Positions 12,246-20,704 of a stretch of 63,185 nucleotides of DNA are shown one piece after another. The translations under genes and the position numbers were made by a program. Position 1 is the first letter of the stretch, and each line of letters starts with the position of its first letter. The notes under the pieces were generated by a model, which had not been told where the DNA came from, searched no databases, and saw nothing but the letters and a program-made list of their open reading frames with translations. Source of the stretch: Paulinella micropora (taxonomy: Eukaryota; Cercozoa; Imbricatea; Euglyphida). The stretch covers positions 202,116-265,300 of the forward strand of contig BJOX01000011.1 of NCBI GenBank assembly GCA_009731375.1. The letters run 5' to 3'.

Positions 12246-12690
12246 CCTATCTACCTATCTACCTATCTATCTATCTATCTACCTACCTACCTACCTACCT
12301 ACCTACCTACCTACCTATCTATCTCAGTCTTAACCTGTCTTCGCGCAAGCATGCTCCTTGCTTCTCTTTTGCGCTTGGGCTGGAGATGGATCCTTGGACT
12401 TGCTGTTTCTTGCCCAGGTGGCGGAGGTGACCCAACAACTTAAAGCACGTTTCACTCCGAAACCCAACAAAATCAAGAAACGCATTGAGGCTCTCATCGA
12501 GCAGGAATATCTCAAACGAGGTCCGTCCCGACCCATCTCCCTCTTGCCCCATTTTTTTTTTTTTTTTTTTTTTTTTAAATATATATATATATATTTTTTA
12601 TGTTTCTGTATCATAAAATATTATGTAGCATGCATGATGTGTGTTTGCTTAGATGAAACGGATCGTTCAGTGTACAAGTACTTGGCTTGA
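5731..12690 (+). CDS. CUL1: Cullin (CUL1-like scaffold of SCF ubiquitin ligases), 21 exons
   Basis: Exons: 5731-5757, 5829-5941, 6088-6160, 6249-6286, 6385-6441, 6499-6605, 6702-6856, 6909-6972, 7617-7759, 8035-8191, 8290-8480, 8641-8693, 9071-9291, 9598-9702, 10106-10194, 10386-10475, 10608-10684, 11015-11294, 11501-11557, 12418-12520, 12653-12690. They sum to 2238 nt, 745 residues, usual for cullins. All introns are GT-AG and every phase closes. N-terminal cullin repeats ([20 protein letters not shown]) would bind a SKP1-type adaptor. The cullin-homology part includes [12 protein letters not shown] and [14 protein letters not shown]. The C-terminal winged-helix has the neddylation site IVRIMKIRK (Lys in exon 19) and ends YKYLA. 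Cullins hold adaptor and RBX1 together to ubiquitinate substrates. The CUL1 class rests on the N-terminal half and is inferred. The start is the first ATG before a conserved exon junction. It looks functional. Confidence 0.93.
7110..7468. repeat. Poly-C tract with gap, inside cullin intron 8
   Basis: More than 80 C's, a 252-base run of N, then more C's and TCC repeats, all between exons 8 and 9 (6973-7616). The poly-Pro and poly-Gly open frames here are artefacts of the tract. Confidence 0.9.
8694..8975. repeat. CT/CTTT/poly-C tract with gap, cullin intron 12
   Basis: CT dinucleotides starting at the donor site grade into CTTT and TTCC arrays and poly-C, broken by N at 8896-8943. It is intronic by the exon model. 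Confidence 0.9.
9703..10105. repeat. Pyrimidine microsatellite, cullin intron 14
   Basis: About 390 bases of almost pure CTTT/CT repeats run from just after the donor at 9703 to the acceptor at 10105, with a 10-N gap. The tract doubles as an extremely long polypyrimidine tract for exon 15. Confidence 0.9.
10214..10385 (+). repeat. Degenerate tandem copies of the start of cullin exon 16
   Basis: Three copies of a unit of about 54 bases lie in intron 15, immediately before exon 16 (which starts at 10386). The units begin near 10227 (partial), 10270 and 10324. Each resembles the acceptor plus the first about 45 bases of exon 16, sharing words such as gatcaccac, gttctacatcaa and agcacaac. They carry frame-breaking changes, so only the last copy, the real exon, can be used. 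Confidence 0.75.
11563..12325. repeat. ATCC/TATC/CTTT microsatellites, cullin intron 19
   Basis: Arrays of ATCC, TATC, TTTC and CTAC at 11563-11985 and 12152-12325 fill most of the 860-base intron 19 (11558-12417). Between them is about 165 bases of unique sequence with no coding signal that I trust. Confidence 0.85.
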
Positions 12691-13333
12691 TGGCTTCACC
12701 TAGTTAAGACCTTCTCGTGCTCCTTTTTTGTACTGTAGCGATTAGCGTTCTGAATCTATTGTTCAAGGAGCAGTTGATCCTATGCACTGTATGTACTATA
12801 AATTCTACTTGAAAATTATTCTAGCGGTACGCACTTCAATTTTCCGACAAACTAGTAACATTAATTTGCAATATTAGCCAGTATTACAATAATATTAGAC
12901 AATAAGTATCTACTGAAAATTCCACACTGACACATTTTGATGACAAATGACCATTGACATCAATAGCGTTTGAAATTTTTCAGTACAAAAATCATCATTT
13001 GTAAGACCAATATAATTTAATATATATATTGTACCATAAAGATCCGGAACTCGCTACAAACCACGTCTTTTTACAGTCTGCAGTATATAACAAAGCTTTC
13101 ATAACTTGTGACAAACCGCGCCAACCGAAAGGGCGAAGAGTAATATGACTGGCCGGATATAAGTAATGGCCCTAACGATGTAGGCGCAGATAGGTAAATA
13201 TGTTTTACTTTTTTATACTACTTGACCCCTGTGTCAACCCAGACACAACAGCTGAGAGGAAGCCTAGTTTCCAATATTATATACTACGTGACCCTCTATT
13301 ATGTATATTAATATAACTTGATTTAATAGCAGA
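12691..13333. other. Cullin 3' region and intergenic DNA
   Basis: AT-rich sequence without a gene. The first part should contain the cullin 3' UTR. 13177-13261 is a recognisable cousin of 58086-58156 (both begin gatgtaggcgcagat and contain acccctgtgtcaa followed by cagacacaa), so an old dispersed repeat, possibly an LTR piece, begins here. Confidence 0.5.
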
Positions 13334-13613
13334 ATTATTGCTGTTGACATTCAAGACAACAACAAAAATTAGTTTTTCATTTTTGTGTCAGATTTTCATT
13401 TTTGTGACAGTTTTTCATTTTTGTGACAAAAATTCAAATTTTCAAATTTAACGGTAACATTTCGCGAAAATTTACGATATTTTGCGGACGAATATAGCAG
13501 TTAATTTGAAAAATTCAAATTTTCACCCAAAATCAAAATTCCAACCAAAACTGAAATTCCAACCAAAACAGAAAAATTAATTTTTTTTGTTGTCTTGAAT
13601 GTCAACAGCAATA
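13334..13613. mobile_element. MITE-like foldback element (280 bp)
   Basis: Terminal inverted repeats of about 43 bp (13334-13376 and 13571-13613) share tgctgttgacattcaagac and its complement, with few mismatches. ATT follows the right end and precedes the left, so a 3-bp target duplication is possible. The centre is AT-rich with short repeats of catttttgtgaca and attccaaccaaaa. No coding capacity: a non-autonomous DNA element. Confidence 0.7.
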
Positions 13614-13836
13614 TTGCACCTTCAGGGACAAGCGGTTCATAGTCTAGCTCAGAGTCGTTTCGGACAGGCAGAGGTTGGCTGGATCGACTTGCTAGCTCAA
13701 GGCACTCCACTACTAGGCTACATAGGTAATCCTTTCAAGTATTGAGTCGGTCACGTTCTGAGAGAAACAGGCGGCCAGGGTAAGCTGGTCGGCTGACAAT
13801 GCTGTGCTTTGGCCCGGCCCACGTTATTGATCCAAT
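13614..13836. other. Spacer, probably part of old element E's LTR
   Basis: No gene. If the Ty3 element (13837-24216) is removed, this joins 24217. It may then be part of one older repeat that continues to 48250. Confidence 0.35.
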
Positions 13837-14083
13837 TGTTACAATCCCCGAAGATAGCTCAATAAAAAGTCGGTAACACAACCAGACACAAATCCCCAAA
13901 AGAGAATGATGTCTCGTTATATTAGCTCAGTGAAGCCGAAAAGAAAACGGCAACAGACCAAGGTTAAAATGGCATTAGGTCAAATCCGGCCAAACGATAT
14001 TGAAAATAATGGGAAAAAACTAGGTGCACCTGACACCAGAAAAAGGATACTTTTTACCGGCTATCCGGGGGGTGATGCCTACA
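13837..14083 (-). repeat. 3' LTR of the Ty3-type element
   Basis: 247 bp, starting TGTAGGC and ending GTAACA on the minus strand, nearly identical to 23970-24216. The purine run GGGAAGGGG just upstream of it on the minus strand is the polypurine tract. Confidence 0.93.
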
Positions 14084-14878
14084 GTACCCCTTCCCGTTTT
14101 TATGACGGAAATATGCAATATTTTCGTCATATAATTGCTGATTTCTTTTCTGCACAAACGCTACGGGGTGTCGCAACTAAGTGCATTAACCCACGGATAG
14201 ACGGTGCAGTGGATATATAAAACGCATACACCAGACACGCGTCAACTATAAATCTCCAGCCTCGTTTTTGTAAATAAAAACTCCTCCTTCCACACTTGTT
14301 GTGCCCCCCGTAACTTAATTCTGAGGCAGTATGTCAAGAACAAATAGTATTACTATTGCAATAAAAGCAGCGTTATAATTTTTCTCCTTCTCCAAAAACA
14401 CTTCCGATCAGTAAATACATTGTCTTTTAATAACATACCCTTGTTTTCAATCAGTTACCTTAATATAGTACTAGGGGGCCAGACCTAATAACTATATCCA
14501 AAGCCGGGGTGAGTGAGCCCGACCATGCGATATGCCGACACAAGTAGAGACGGACCGTGCTGGTATGACGATATTAAGTATATCCAAAGAAAAAAATTTA
14601 ATATGTCTACTATGAGAACATTTTTTGAGAACATCACCCTGGATACTTGAAGCAGGGTCGTACCAGGAACACCATCGCTAAACTCACAAGCGATCCCCTT
14701 ATACGGTGTCGTATCCATTTGCCGATTGACCCTCGCACTCATATGTTGCGATAAAAATGCCAAGTAACAACAATGGTATAAAAACATTTTAATAAGACAT
14801 GATCTGACATGGGCACTATGAGATTAATCCACATGCAGCTTTCAATGTCCGACGCGTGATAAAAGAAAAAAATGTCAC
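14084..14878 (-). other. 3' untranslated part of the Ty3-type element with polypurine tract
   Basis: No gene. The polypurine tract lies at about 14086-14097 (minus strand GGGAAGGGG), two bases from the LTR, where plus-strand DNA synthesis would start. The remaining about 780 bases show no conserved frame. Confidence 0.7.
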
Positions 14879-17800
14879 TTACTGCCTTCGTCGCCTTGCG
14901 CGAACCCCTTTGCCAGGTGGCGGGCCGCCAACAAAAGTCAAGTCAAACTTCGACTCCTCCAGAATGTCCCATATTTTGTTAGGGATGGCGCCCAAAGATA
15001 AGTCAAAAGGAATGTCAAGCACTCCTCTAGGCAGTGACTGAATAGTCCACGCAGTGTGGTCTTTGTCTCGAAGGGTAATAGTATCATCCCATGTCTCGAG
15101 ATTTTTCGCGTCTTTGTACACCGGTAAATATTGTCTAGCTTTTGGATCCTCAACAGGGTCCATGCTTCTCCAAAAATGGAGTACCGGTTGTATCGTTTTT
15201 GCTGCTAAGGATCTCTTCGATGTCCGTGCTGCCCGTGTAGTCTGCGGGACCGCCACAGCTCGCATGAGATAAAGATCTGAGAGAGTGTCATCGGCAACAT
15301 GAGATTCTGCCGGTCTCAACAGATAAAAAGCGTCTCGGACCCACTTGATGGCCGCAATCGCCTCTCCTTCCTTCCATCGCACATGTCGAATGTCCACATT
15401 ACCCGCGTTCGGGTTAGTGTCCTTCTCCCCTCCTCCTCCATGGACATCCGTCGCTCGCGTCGACCTTGCCACCTTCCTCGGTTGGTCGAAGATGAGATCG
15501 TTTTGCGCTCTCCTCCTCTGCGCCTCCGTGAACTTCTCCTTCGTACCGCCGCGGACTATGGGGGCTTTAGACTGAGTCCCCGCCGCGCTTTTGCGGTTTG
15601 AGTCTTCCTTACTCTCCTTCTCGGTCTCCTCCTTCTCCGTGACCGGTGCCCGATAGGCATTCTCCTCCTCTAAGGTATCCTCCTTCTGTATAGGCGGTAC
15701 CTCTTTGAAGTCCTCCTTCATCCGTTTCAACGCCTCCTCAACGGATTCATCCTCAAGTAAGAAGGGGTCATATTTGATCAGCCTTCGAACATTCACAATC
15801 TGCACCTTCCCTCTACCCCTGATCTTATAATTCAGAGGTCCCATCTGTTCCATGATCTGGTATGGTCCTTTCCAGTGGGTAAACAGCTTAGAGCTAACCC
15901 CCTTAGGGACTTGAGGATGGTACAAGAGTACAATATCCCCAACCTGGAAACGGACTTGATCTAAGTGCGCTTGTCGCACTCCTTGTGCGTCAGTCTTTCT
16001 GCGCTCCGCCTCCCTGTGCGCCGCAACTATTTGTTCCGCCTCCATCTTCGCTCTTAGTCTCATCCCGAACAACTCATCCTCATCTGCCCAAGTGTCTTTT
16101 GGATGCAGAAGTGAGGTTGGGATATTAGGCTCTCGGCCGTAAACCAATTGATATGGCGAGACTGAGCTCCTGGCTCCTCCTAATGCCGATGAGGGTAGAC
16201 AGTTCATTGCAAAGGCAAATGAAGGTGCTGCCTCCACCCAGGCTCTCTGATTCTCCTTCTTCATACAGTACATCTTAAGCGAGGCTTTGAGAGGTCTATG
16301 TACCCGCTCGATCTTGCCATTCGCTCTCGGGTTATAGGCAGTAACATATTGCCATTTCATCCCGTAGTACTTAGATAGTCTGTCGATGACTTCATTATTA
16401 AAGTCAGAACCTCGATCAGAACATATCTTTCTAGGCACTCCGATCTGCGAGACGATCCTATCGATCAGAGCCTCCGCAGATGTCTTGCCTGTAACGTCCT
16501 TAACAGGAACAACCCAGACATAATTGGTGGCTCGATCTATTGCGGTAAGAAGGTATCTGTACCATTCTGCCGATTCGGGGAAAGGTCCCACATGATCGAT
16601 GTGTAAAAATTCAAACATCCCGGCGTGTAACGGGAATGTACCGATCAGGCCAAAGTTCGCCTTCAGCGGTGTCTTTGTGGTTTTGCATGGGATGCATGCG
16701 TCCACTTCCCTGTCTATCTCCTCCTTCATCCCTTTCCACCAAAATCGCCTCGCTATGAACCAATGAGTTCTTTGTCGACCCGGATGTGCCAGTAAGGGGC
16801 AGTTATGGGCTGCGACATATATAAAGCGCCTCAACTTCTCTGGTACCCAGAGAGTCCATTTGTCAGGCTGTGATGCAAATTTGCCATGCTGGCCCTTGTA
16901 CCACAATAGCCCATCTCTCCACGCCATCTCCTTCATCTGATCTTTGATCTGTGGAGTCTTTTTAAGCTCATTAGGGTTCTTGTATAACGTTATGAGCTCC
17001 TTGAACTCCGGATCCGTCGCCTGTTGCTGCCTCCACGCGGTAGGCGAGGCGATATGAATAGTACCGTCCTCCAACCTTACTCCTACCCTTTCCGGGTCTT
17101 CATCAAGCTCGCTTCGATTTTCCTGTGGAGGTTCAGTACAGACCTCAGTCGTCTCCTCCTCTTCTTTTATATTCGCCTTCGCGTTCTCGTATGCCTCATA
17201 AGACCACTCAGCGTCTTCGAGAACATGCGCCTCACAGCATATGCCATGCTCCGGGCCTTGAGGACTATATCGTAGACCCGTGCGGTCATAACGAACGCCT
17301 CTTGCCATCTGCATCGCCTCTATGTGGCTCACCTCGTATACCTTGTCCGTGGACAGGTCCATCATCTCCACTGATGATACGAGAGCCGACACCTCCGACT
17401 GAAACTCTAGCCTGGAAAGGCTATCAGCGACTACGTTTCGCTTTCCCGGTAAGTAGACCATCGTGAAATTGAAACATGACAAGAAAGCTTGCCACCGCGC
17501 CAAACGGCCGGTTTGTTCATGATTCATCAACCAAAGAAGGTTGTGATGATCGGTCCTAACCGTGAATAGAGGTCCTCCCCACAAGTATTCTCTGAGCCTC
17601 TTGAGAGCCCATACTACTGCCAACGCCTCCCTCTGTCGCGTGCAGTAATTTCGCTCCGCCGCACACAGCTTTCTACTAATAAACATGATCGGGCGCAACT
17701 TTTTCTCCTCATCTTCCTGTTGCAGCACCGCGCCAATCGCAAACTTAGATGCATCCGTGTCGACTACGAACGGCTTCGTAAAGTCGGGCATCATAAGTAC

Positions 17801-20701
17801 TAATCCGCCGTCCTTGGGATCTTTGTAAATGAGATCTTTGAGCGTATTAAACGCCTGCAAAGCCTCCTCATCCCACTTCTCAAAGTCTCCAAAATCAATC
17901 ATCTTCTCCAACTTAGCCCGAGTTGCACCCCAATCGGGTATGAACTGGCTGTTGTACTGTGCCATCGCAAAAAAAGAGTGTAACTCTGTGCGATTCTTTG
18001 GCAACTGTCTACTCATGATCTCCTCCCTCTTCTCGCGCGATATCGAGACTCTGTTATGAGAAATCTCGTGACCCAAATACGTCACACTTGTCTTTGCAAG
18101 CTGACATTTCTTTAAGTTGCATTTCAGGCCAAAAGCTCCGATGCGCCTGAAGACATCTGACAAGTGATCGATATGCTCTTCCATTGTGTTAGAGTATACG
18201 ATGATGTCATCGATGTAACAAAATGCATATTCTCCCGCCTTCTGTCCTCTCCTTCTCATAAAACCATCCTCCGACTGGTCGTCATATTGACCGCTCAACA
18301 TCTTCTGCATCGCCTTCTGAAAGAGCCCCGGGGCCTGTTTGAGTCCCATTGGAAGCACCTTCCACTGGTATATTTCCATACCCACAACGAATGCAGTCAG
18401 CCATCTGGATTTCTCGTCCAGTGGTATCTGCCAGAAGCCGTTCTTAAGGTCAATGACCGAATAGAATTTAGCATTCCGCAGCACCCTTCTGCCTTCTTCT
18501 AAGGTCGGCAGAGGATTTCTCTCTTCCTCTAGCACCTTATTCACACGGGCATAATTGATCGTCAAGCGCCATTCTCCTCCTGGCTTAGGGACGATTTTCG
18601 GTTGAGAGACAATTGGAGATGTAGATCTCTCAATAAAGTCCTCATCGAGCAACTGTCTCACATTCTCCTCCGCTATTTTTGCCTCATGTATGCTCAAATT
18701 TGCCCTCCGTGGTGCCGGAGATGGCTCCGCACCCGGTATCTTGTAAATGACAGCAGTGAAGTCATCCGACTTTACACCACCTGCCCGAGGAGGGTCGAAA
18801 ATTTCTCTGTACGCCTCCATCTTAGCTTTGAGAAACGCCTTCTCTCTCTCCGAACCCACTCCTTCTTCTAAAATTTTCCGCGCCGCCGCTTGGAAATCTT
18901 CCTCCGACATCTTCTTATGCTCCTTGAGGGGCGCTAAGTCCTCCTCCAAACTCAAATCTTCCTCGGACAAATCGTCTAGTCCCGTTCTTTCATACGTGAC
19001 TGTGTCCGGCTCATCATCATGACCCAGCCCGACAAGCATATCAATAAGGTTCGCGTATTGTATCGGAGCCTTACGGGTGTAGAAACCATCAAAGCATGTG
19101 AAAGCTTGAGGTATCAATTTCAACTTGTCCTGGGCTCTGAGCTTTTGCTTGTATGCACTGCTCTGCTCCCGAGACCCGAGTCGACAAGCCACCACTAACT
19201 GTTGCTTGCGAGAAGGAACAGGTATAGGATGATCAATAAGCCGGTCCCTTATCTCCTGTGCCCAGATCGCCTTCTCATTGTATGGCAGAATGACAGTATA
19301 CGGCTTGTTACTCTCAAATAGAGTCCGTAGACACTTTTTCACTTCAGTTAATGAGCGCGGCCAGGTAGGCACATCGCCCCAAAAGTTCGTGATAAAAGTT
19401 TTAATGTCATCCGCTGGAGTATCGGGGATACGCCCCTTCCTCCTTGGCACAAACGCCTCTCTCTTCTCATCTGACACCTTCGCATGGTAACAGTAGCCAT
19501 TAGTAATATGGACATCTGCCCCGCCACCTTCTGCGAATCTGGCCAACGACGGGCACTGTTTCGCAACACATATTATCTCCTCATTACGCGCTACGACTAA
19601 GTCATCAATAGACTTTCTGTCCCATGCGGGAATCGTAACCGTATACGCCTGCATCTCCGTCTCCCAATTGTCGGTCCAGGTCAGTTCCTCCGGCACTGTG
19701 ACATAGGGGTGTACATAGGCTTCAGTTGCCTCATGTACGAAGGCCAACTTTTTCCTCTCCGTTGCTAGACTCAGCTCAAAAGCCTCGTATGAGTCAGTAG
19801 CAGTCATCGGATTAATATCCTCCTCCTCTCCATTCTTCACTCCATAAATCACCCGCCGTGCGGCGCAATCGATCACAGCCCCCATCGTAGCCAATTGGTC
19901 ATACGACAGCAGGATTGAACCGTGGTAATCGGGGACAACATAGAGGTCCGCACGATATACTCGACCGGATTTCAATTTGAAAATTAATGTGACGATGCCC
20001 GTAATTTCCGTACGGCTGCCTACCCCTTTTAGGGTCCCCTTTGTTTTTCTAATGTTTTTGTCCACCCATGTCCGGTGACTATTCAAAAACTTCTGGCCGA
20101 CAATATTAATATTCGCCATCGTATCATTACCAACTTTTAATGTGGTTTGTAAAGTTTCACAAAAGAGGTCAGTGTAGCATAGCGCGTCTGGTCTATGTAA
20201 ACTAGCCGCTAGCACATGAATTTTTCGTTCTAGGGTTTTGAGTCTAAGCTCAAGTTCCTTGTCCTCTTCTCGTTCTCCCCCCTTTTCCGCCAACTTAACT
20301 TCTTGAGTCTCCGGGGCTTCCGGTATCTCGAGTGTCTTTTGGACAGAGTCTGGTACACCGAGTGTACTCGTGTCTATAGCAGAGACTATTGAGTCCTTTG
20401 GCGGGGGTACGGTCCGCTGCTTCTTCGTAGGAGAAGACCTAGCCTTTGGTTTCGGCTTCCTCTCCTCCATCGCCTTCTTCGCCTTCCTATTCGCATCATT
20501 TATCATATTAGCTCTCGAAGGATGAACTAGCAAGTGCTTACCTTGAGGCTTGTGAGGCTGTGTGCCTTCACCTTCACGTCTGGGAGGAACGGAACCGTTC
20601 GTATCCTGTTCATCAACAGTAGGCATAACTGTGACTGTCGGATTAAAAAGAACAGTTTTTATCTCCTTCTCTCTCTTCTTTTCCTCTCTCTTCTCCTCCC
20701 G
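14879..20701 (-). CDS. pol: Ty3-type Pol polyprotein (PR-RT-RH-INT plus C-terminal extension)
   Basis: From the first ATG (20626) there are 1915 residues; the frame is open for 25 more codons up to gag's TGA at 20704-20702. Divergent protease: NDTMANINIV, then ILLSYDQLATMGAVID. RT: RLTINYARVNK, VIDLKNGFWQIPL, LPMGLKQAPGLFQ and catalytic YIDD. RNase H: FVVDTDASKFAIGAVLQQ and VRTDHHNLLWL. Integrase: zinc-binding HPGRQRTH and CIPC, then HIDHVGPF, SDRGSDFNN and NGKIERVHR (DDE triad). GPY/F-like end: THWKGPYQIMEQ. Then about 240 residues of unknown function, with a basic C-terminus (GKGVRARRRRQ). The products copy element RNA to DNA and insert it. The protease has DTM where DTG is usual. No internal stop, so probably active or recently so. 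Confidence 0.93.
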   Translation of the reverse strand, partial: REEKREEKKREKEIKTVLFNPTVTVMPTVDEQDTNGSVPPRREGEGTQPHKPQGKHLLVHPSRANMINDANRKAKKAMEERKPKPKARSSPTKKQRTVPPPKDSIVSAIDTSTLGVPDSVQKTLEIPEAPETQEVKLAEKGGEREEDKELELRLKTLERKIHVLAASLHRPDALCYTDLFCETLQTTLKVGNDTMANINIVGQKFLNSHRTWVDKNIRKTKGTLKGVGSRTEITGIVTLIFKLKSGRVYRADLYVVPDYHGSILLSYDQLATMGAVIDCAARRVIYGVKNGEEEDINPMTATDSYEAFELSLATERKKLAFVHEATEAYVHPYVTVPEELTWTDNWETEMQAYTVTIPAWDRKSIDDLVVARNEEIICVAKQCPSLARFAEGGGADVHITNGYCYHAKVSDEKREAFVPRRKGRIPDTPADDIKTFITNFWGDVPTWPRSLTEVKKCLRTLFESNKPYTVILPYNEKAIWAQEIRDRLIDHPIPVPSRKQQLVVACRLGSREQSSAYKQKLRAQDKLKLIPQAFTCFDGFYTRKAPIQYANLIDMLVGLGHDDEPDTVTYERTGLDDLSEEDLSLEEDLAPLKEHKKMSEEDFQAAARKILEEGVGSEREKAFLKAKMEAYREIFDPPRAGGVKSDDFTAVIYKIPGAEPSPAPRRANLSIHEAKIAEENVRQLLDEDFIERSTSPIVSQPKIVPKPGGEWRLTINYARVNKVLEEERNPLPTLEEGRRVLRNAKFYSVIDLKNGFWQIPLDEKSRWLTAFVVGMEIYQWKVLPMGLKQAPGLFQKAMQKMLSGQYDDQSEDGFMRRRGQKAGEYAFCYIDDIIVYSNTMEEHIDHLSDVFRRIGAFGLKCNLKKCQLAKTSVTYLGHEISHNRVSISREKREEIMSRQLPKNRTELHSFFAMAQYNSQFIPDWGATRAKLEKMIDFGDFEKWDEEALQAFNTLKDLIYKDPKDGGLVLMMPDFTKPFVVDTDASKFAIGAVLQQEDEEKKLRPIMFISRKLCAAERNYCTRQREALAVVWALKRLREYLWGGPLFTVRTDHHNLLWLMNHEQTGRLARWQAFLSCFNFTMVYLPGKRNVVADSLSRLEFQSEVSALVSSVEMMDLSTDKVYEVSHIEAMQMARGVRYDRTGLRYSPQGPEHGICCEAHVLEDAEWSYEAYENAKANIKEEEETTEVCTEPPQENRSELDEDPERVGVRLEDGTIHIASPTAWRQQQATDPEFKELITLYKNPNELKKTPQIKDQMKEMAWRDGLLWYKGQHGKFASQPDKWTLWVPEKLRRFIYVAAHNCPLLAHPGRQRTHWFIARRFWWKGMKEEIDREVDACIPCKTTKTPLKANFGLIGTFPLHAGMFEFLHIDHVGPFPESAEWYRYLLTAIDRATNYVWVVPVKDVTGKTSAEALIDRIVSQIGVPRKICSDRGSDFNNEVIDRLSKYYGMKWQYVTAYNPRANGKIERVHRPLKASLKMYCMKKENQRAWVEAAPSFAFAMNCLPSSALGGARSSVSPYQLVYGREPNIPTSLLHPKDTWADEDELFGMRLRAKMEAEQIVAAHREAERRKTDAQGVRQAHLDQVRFQVGDIVLLYHPQVPKGVSSKLFTHWKGPYQIMEQMGPLNYKIRGRGKVQIVNVRRLIKYDPFLLEDESVEEALKRMKEDFKEVPPIQKEDTLEEENAYRAPVTEKEETEKESKEDSNRKSAAGTQSKAPIVRGGTKEKFTEAQRRRAQNDLIFDQPRKVARSTRATDVHGGGGEKDTNPNAGNVDIRHVRWKEGEAIAAIKWVRDAFYLLRPAESHVADDTLSDLYLMRAVAVPQTTRAARTSKRSLAAKTIQPVLHFWRSMDPVEDPKARQYLPVYKDAKNLETWDDTITLRDKDHTAWTIQSLPRGVLDIPFDLSLGAIPNKIWDILEESKFDLTFVGGPPPGKGVRARRRRQ

Positions 20702-20704
20702 TCA
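20702..20704 (-). promoter_or_regulatory. Leaky gag stop: TGA followed by CGG (readthrough site)
   Basis: Gag ends GTA-GAC-TGA and the next codon is CGG; pol continues in the same frame with no other stop for 25 codons to its first ATG. UGA-CGG is an established readthrough context in several plant RNA viruses. A GGGAGGA run starting inside the CGG codon (20700-20694) can pair with TCCTCCC about 105 bases downstream (minus strand 20588-20582), giving a possible 3' structure. Confidence 0.7.

Noticed and set aside
11378-12443. Open frames rich in Tyr-Leu-Ser-Ile and Ser-Phe-Leu repeats
   Set aside because: They come from TATC, ATCC and TTTC arrays in intron 19.
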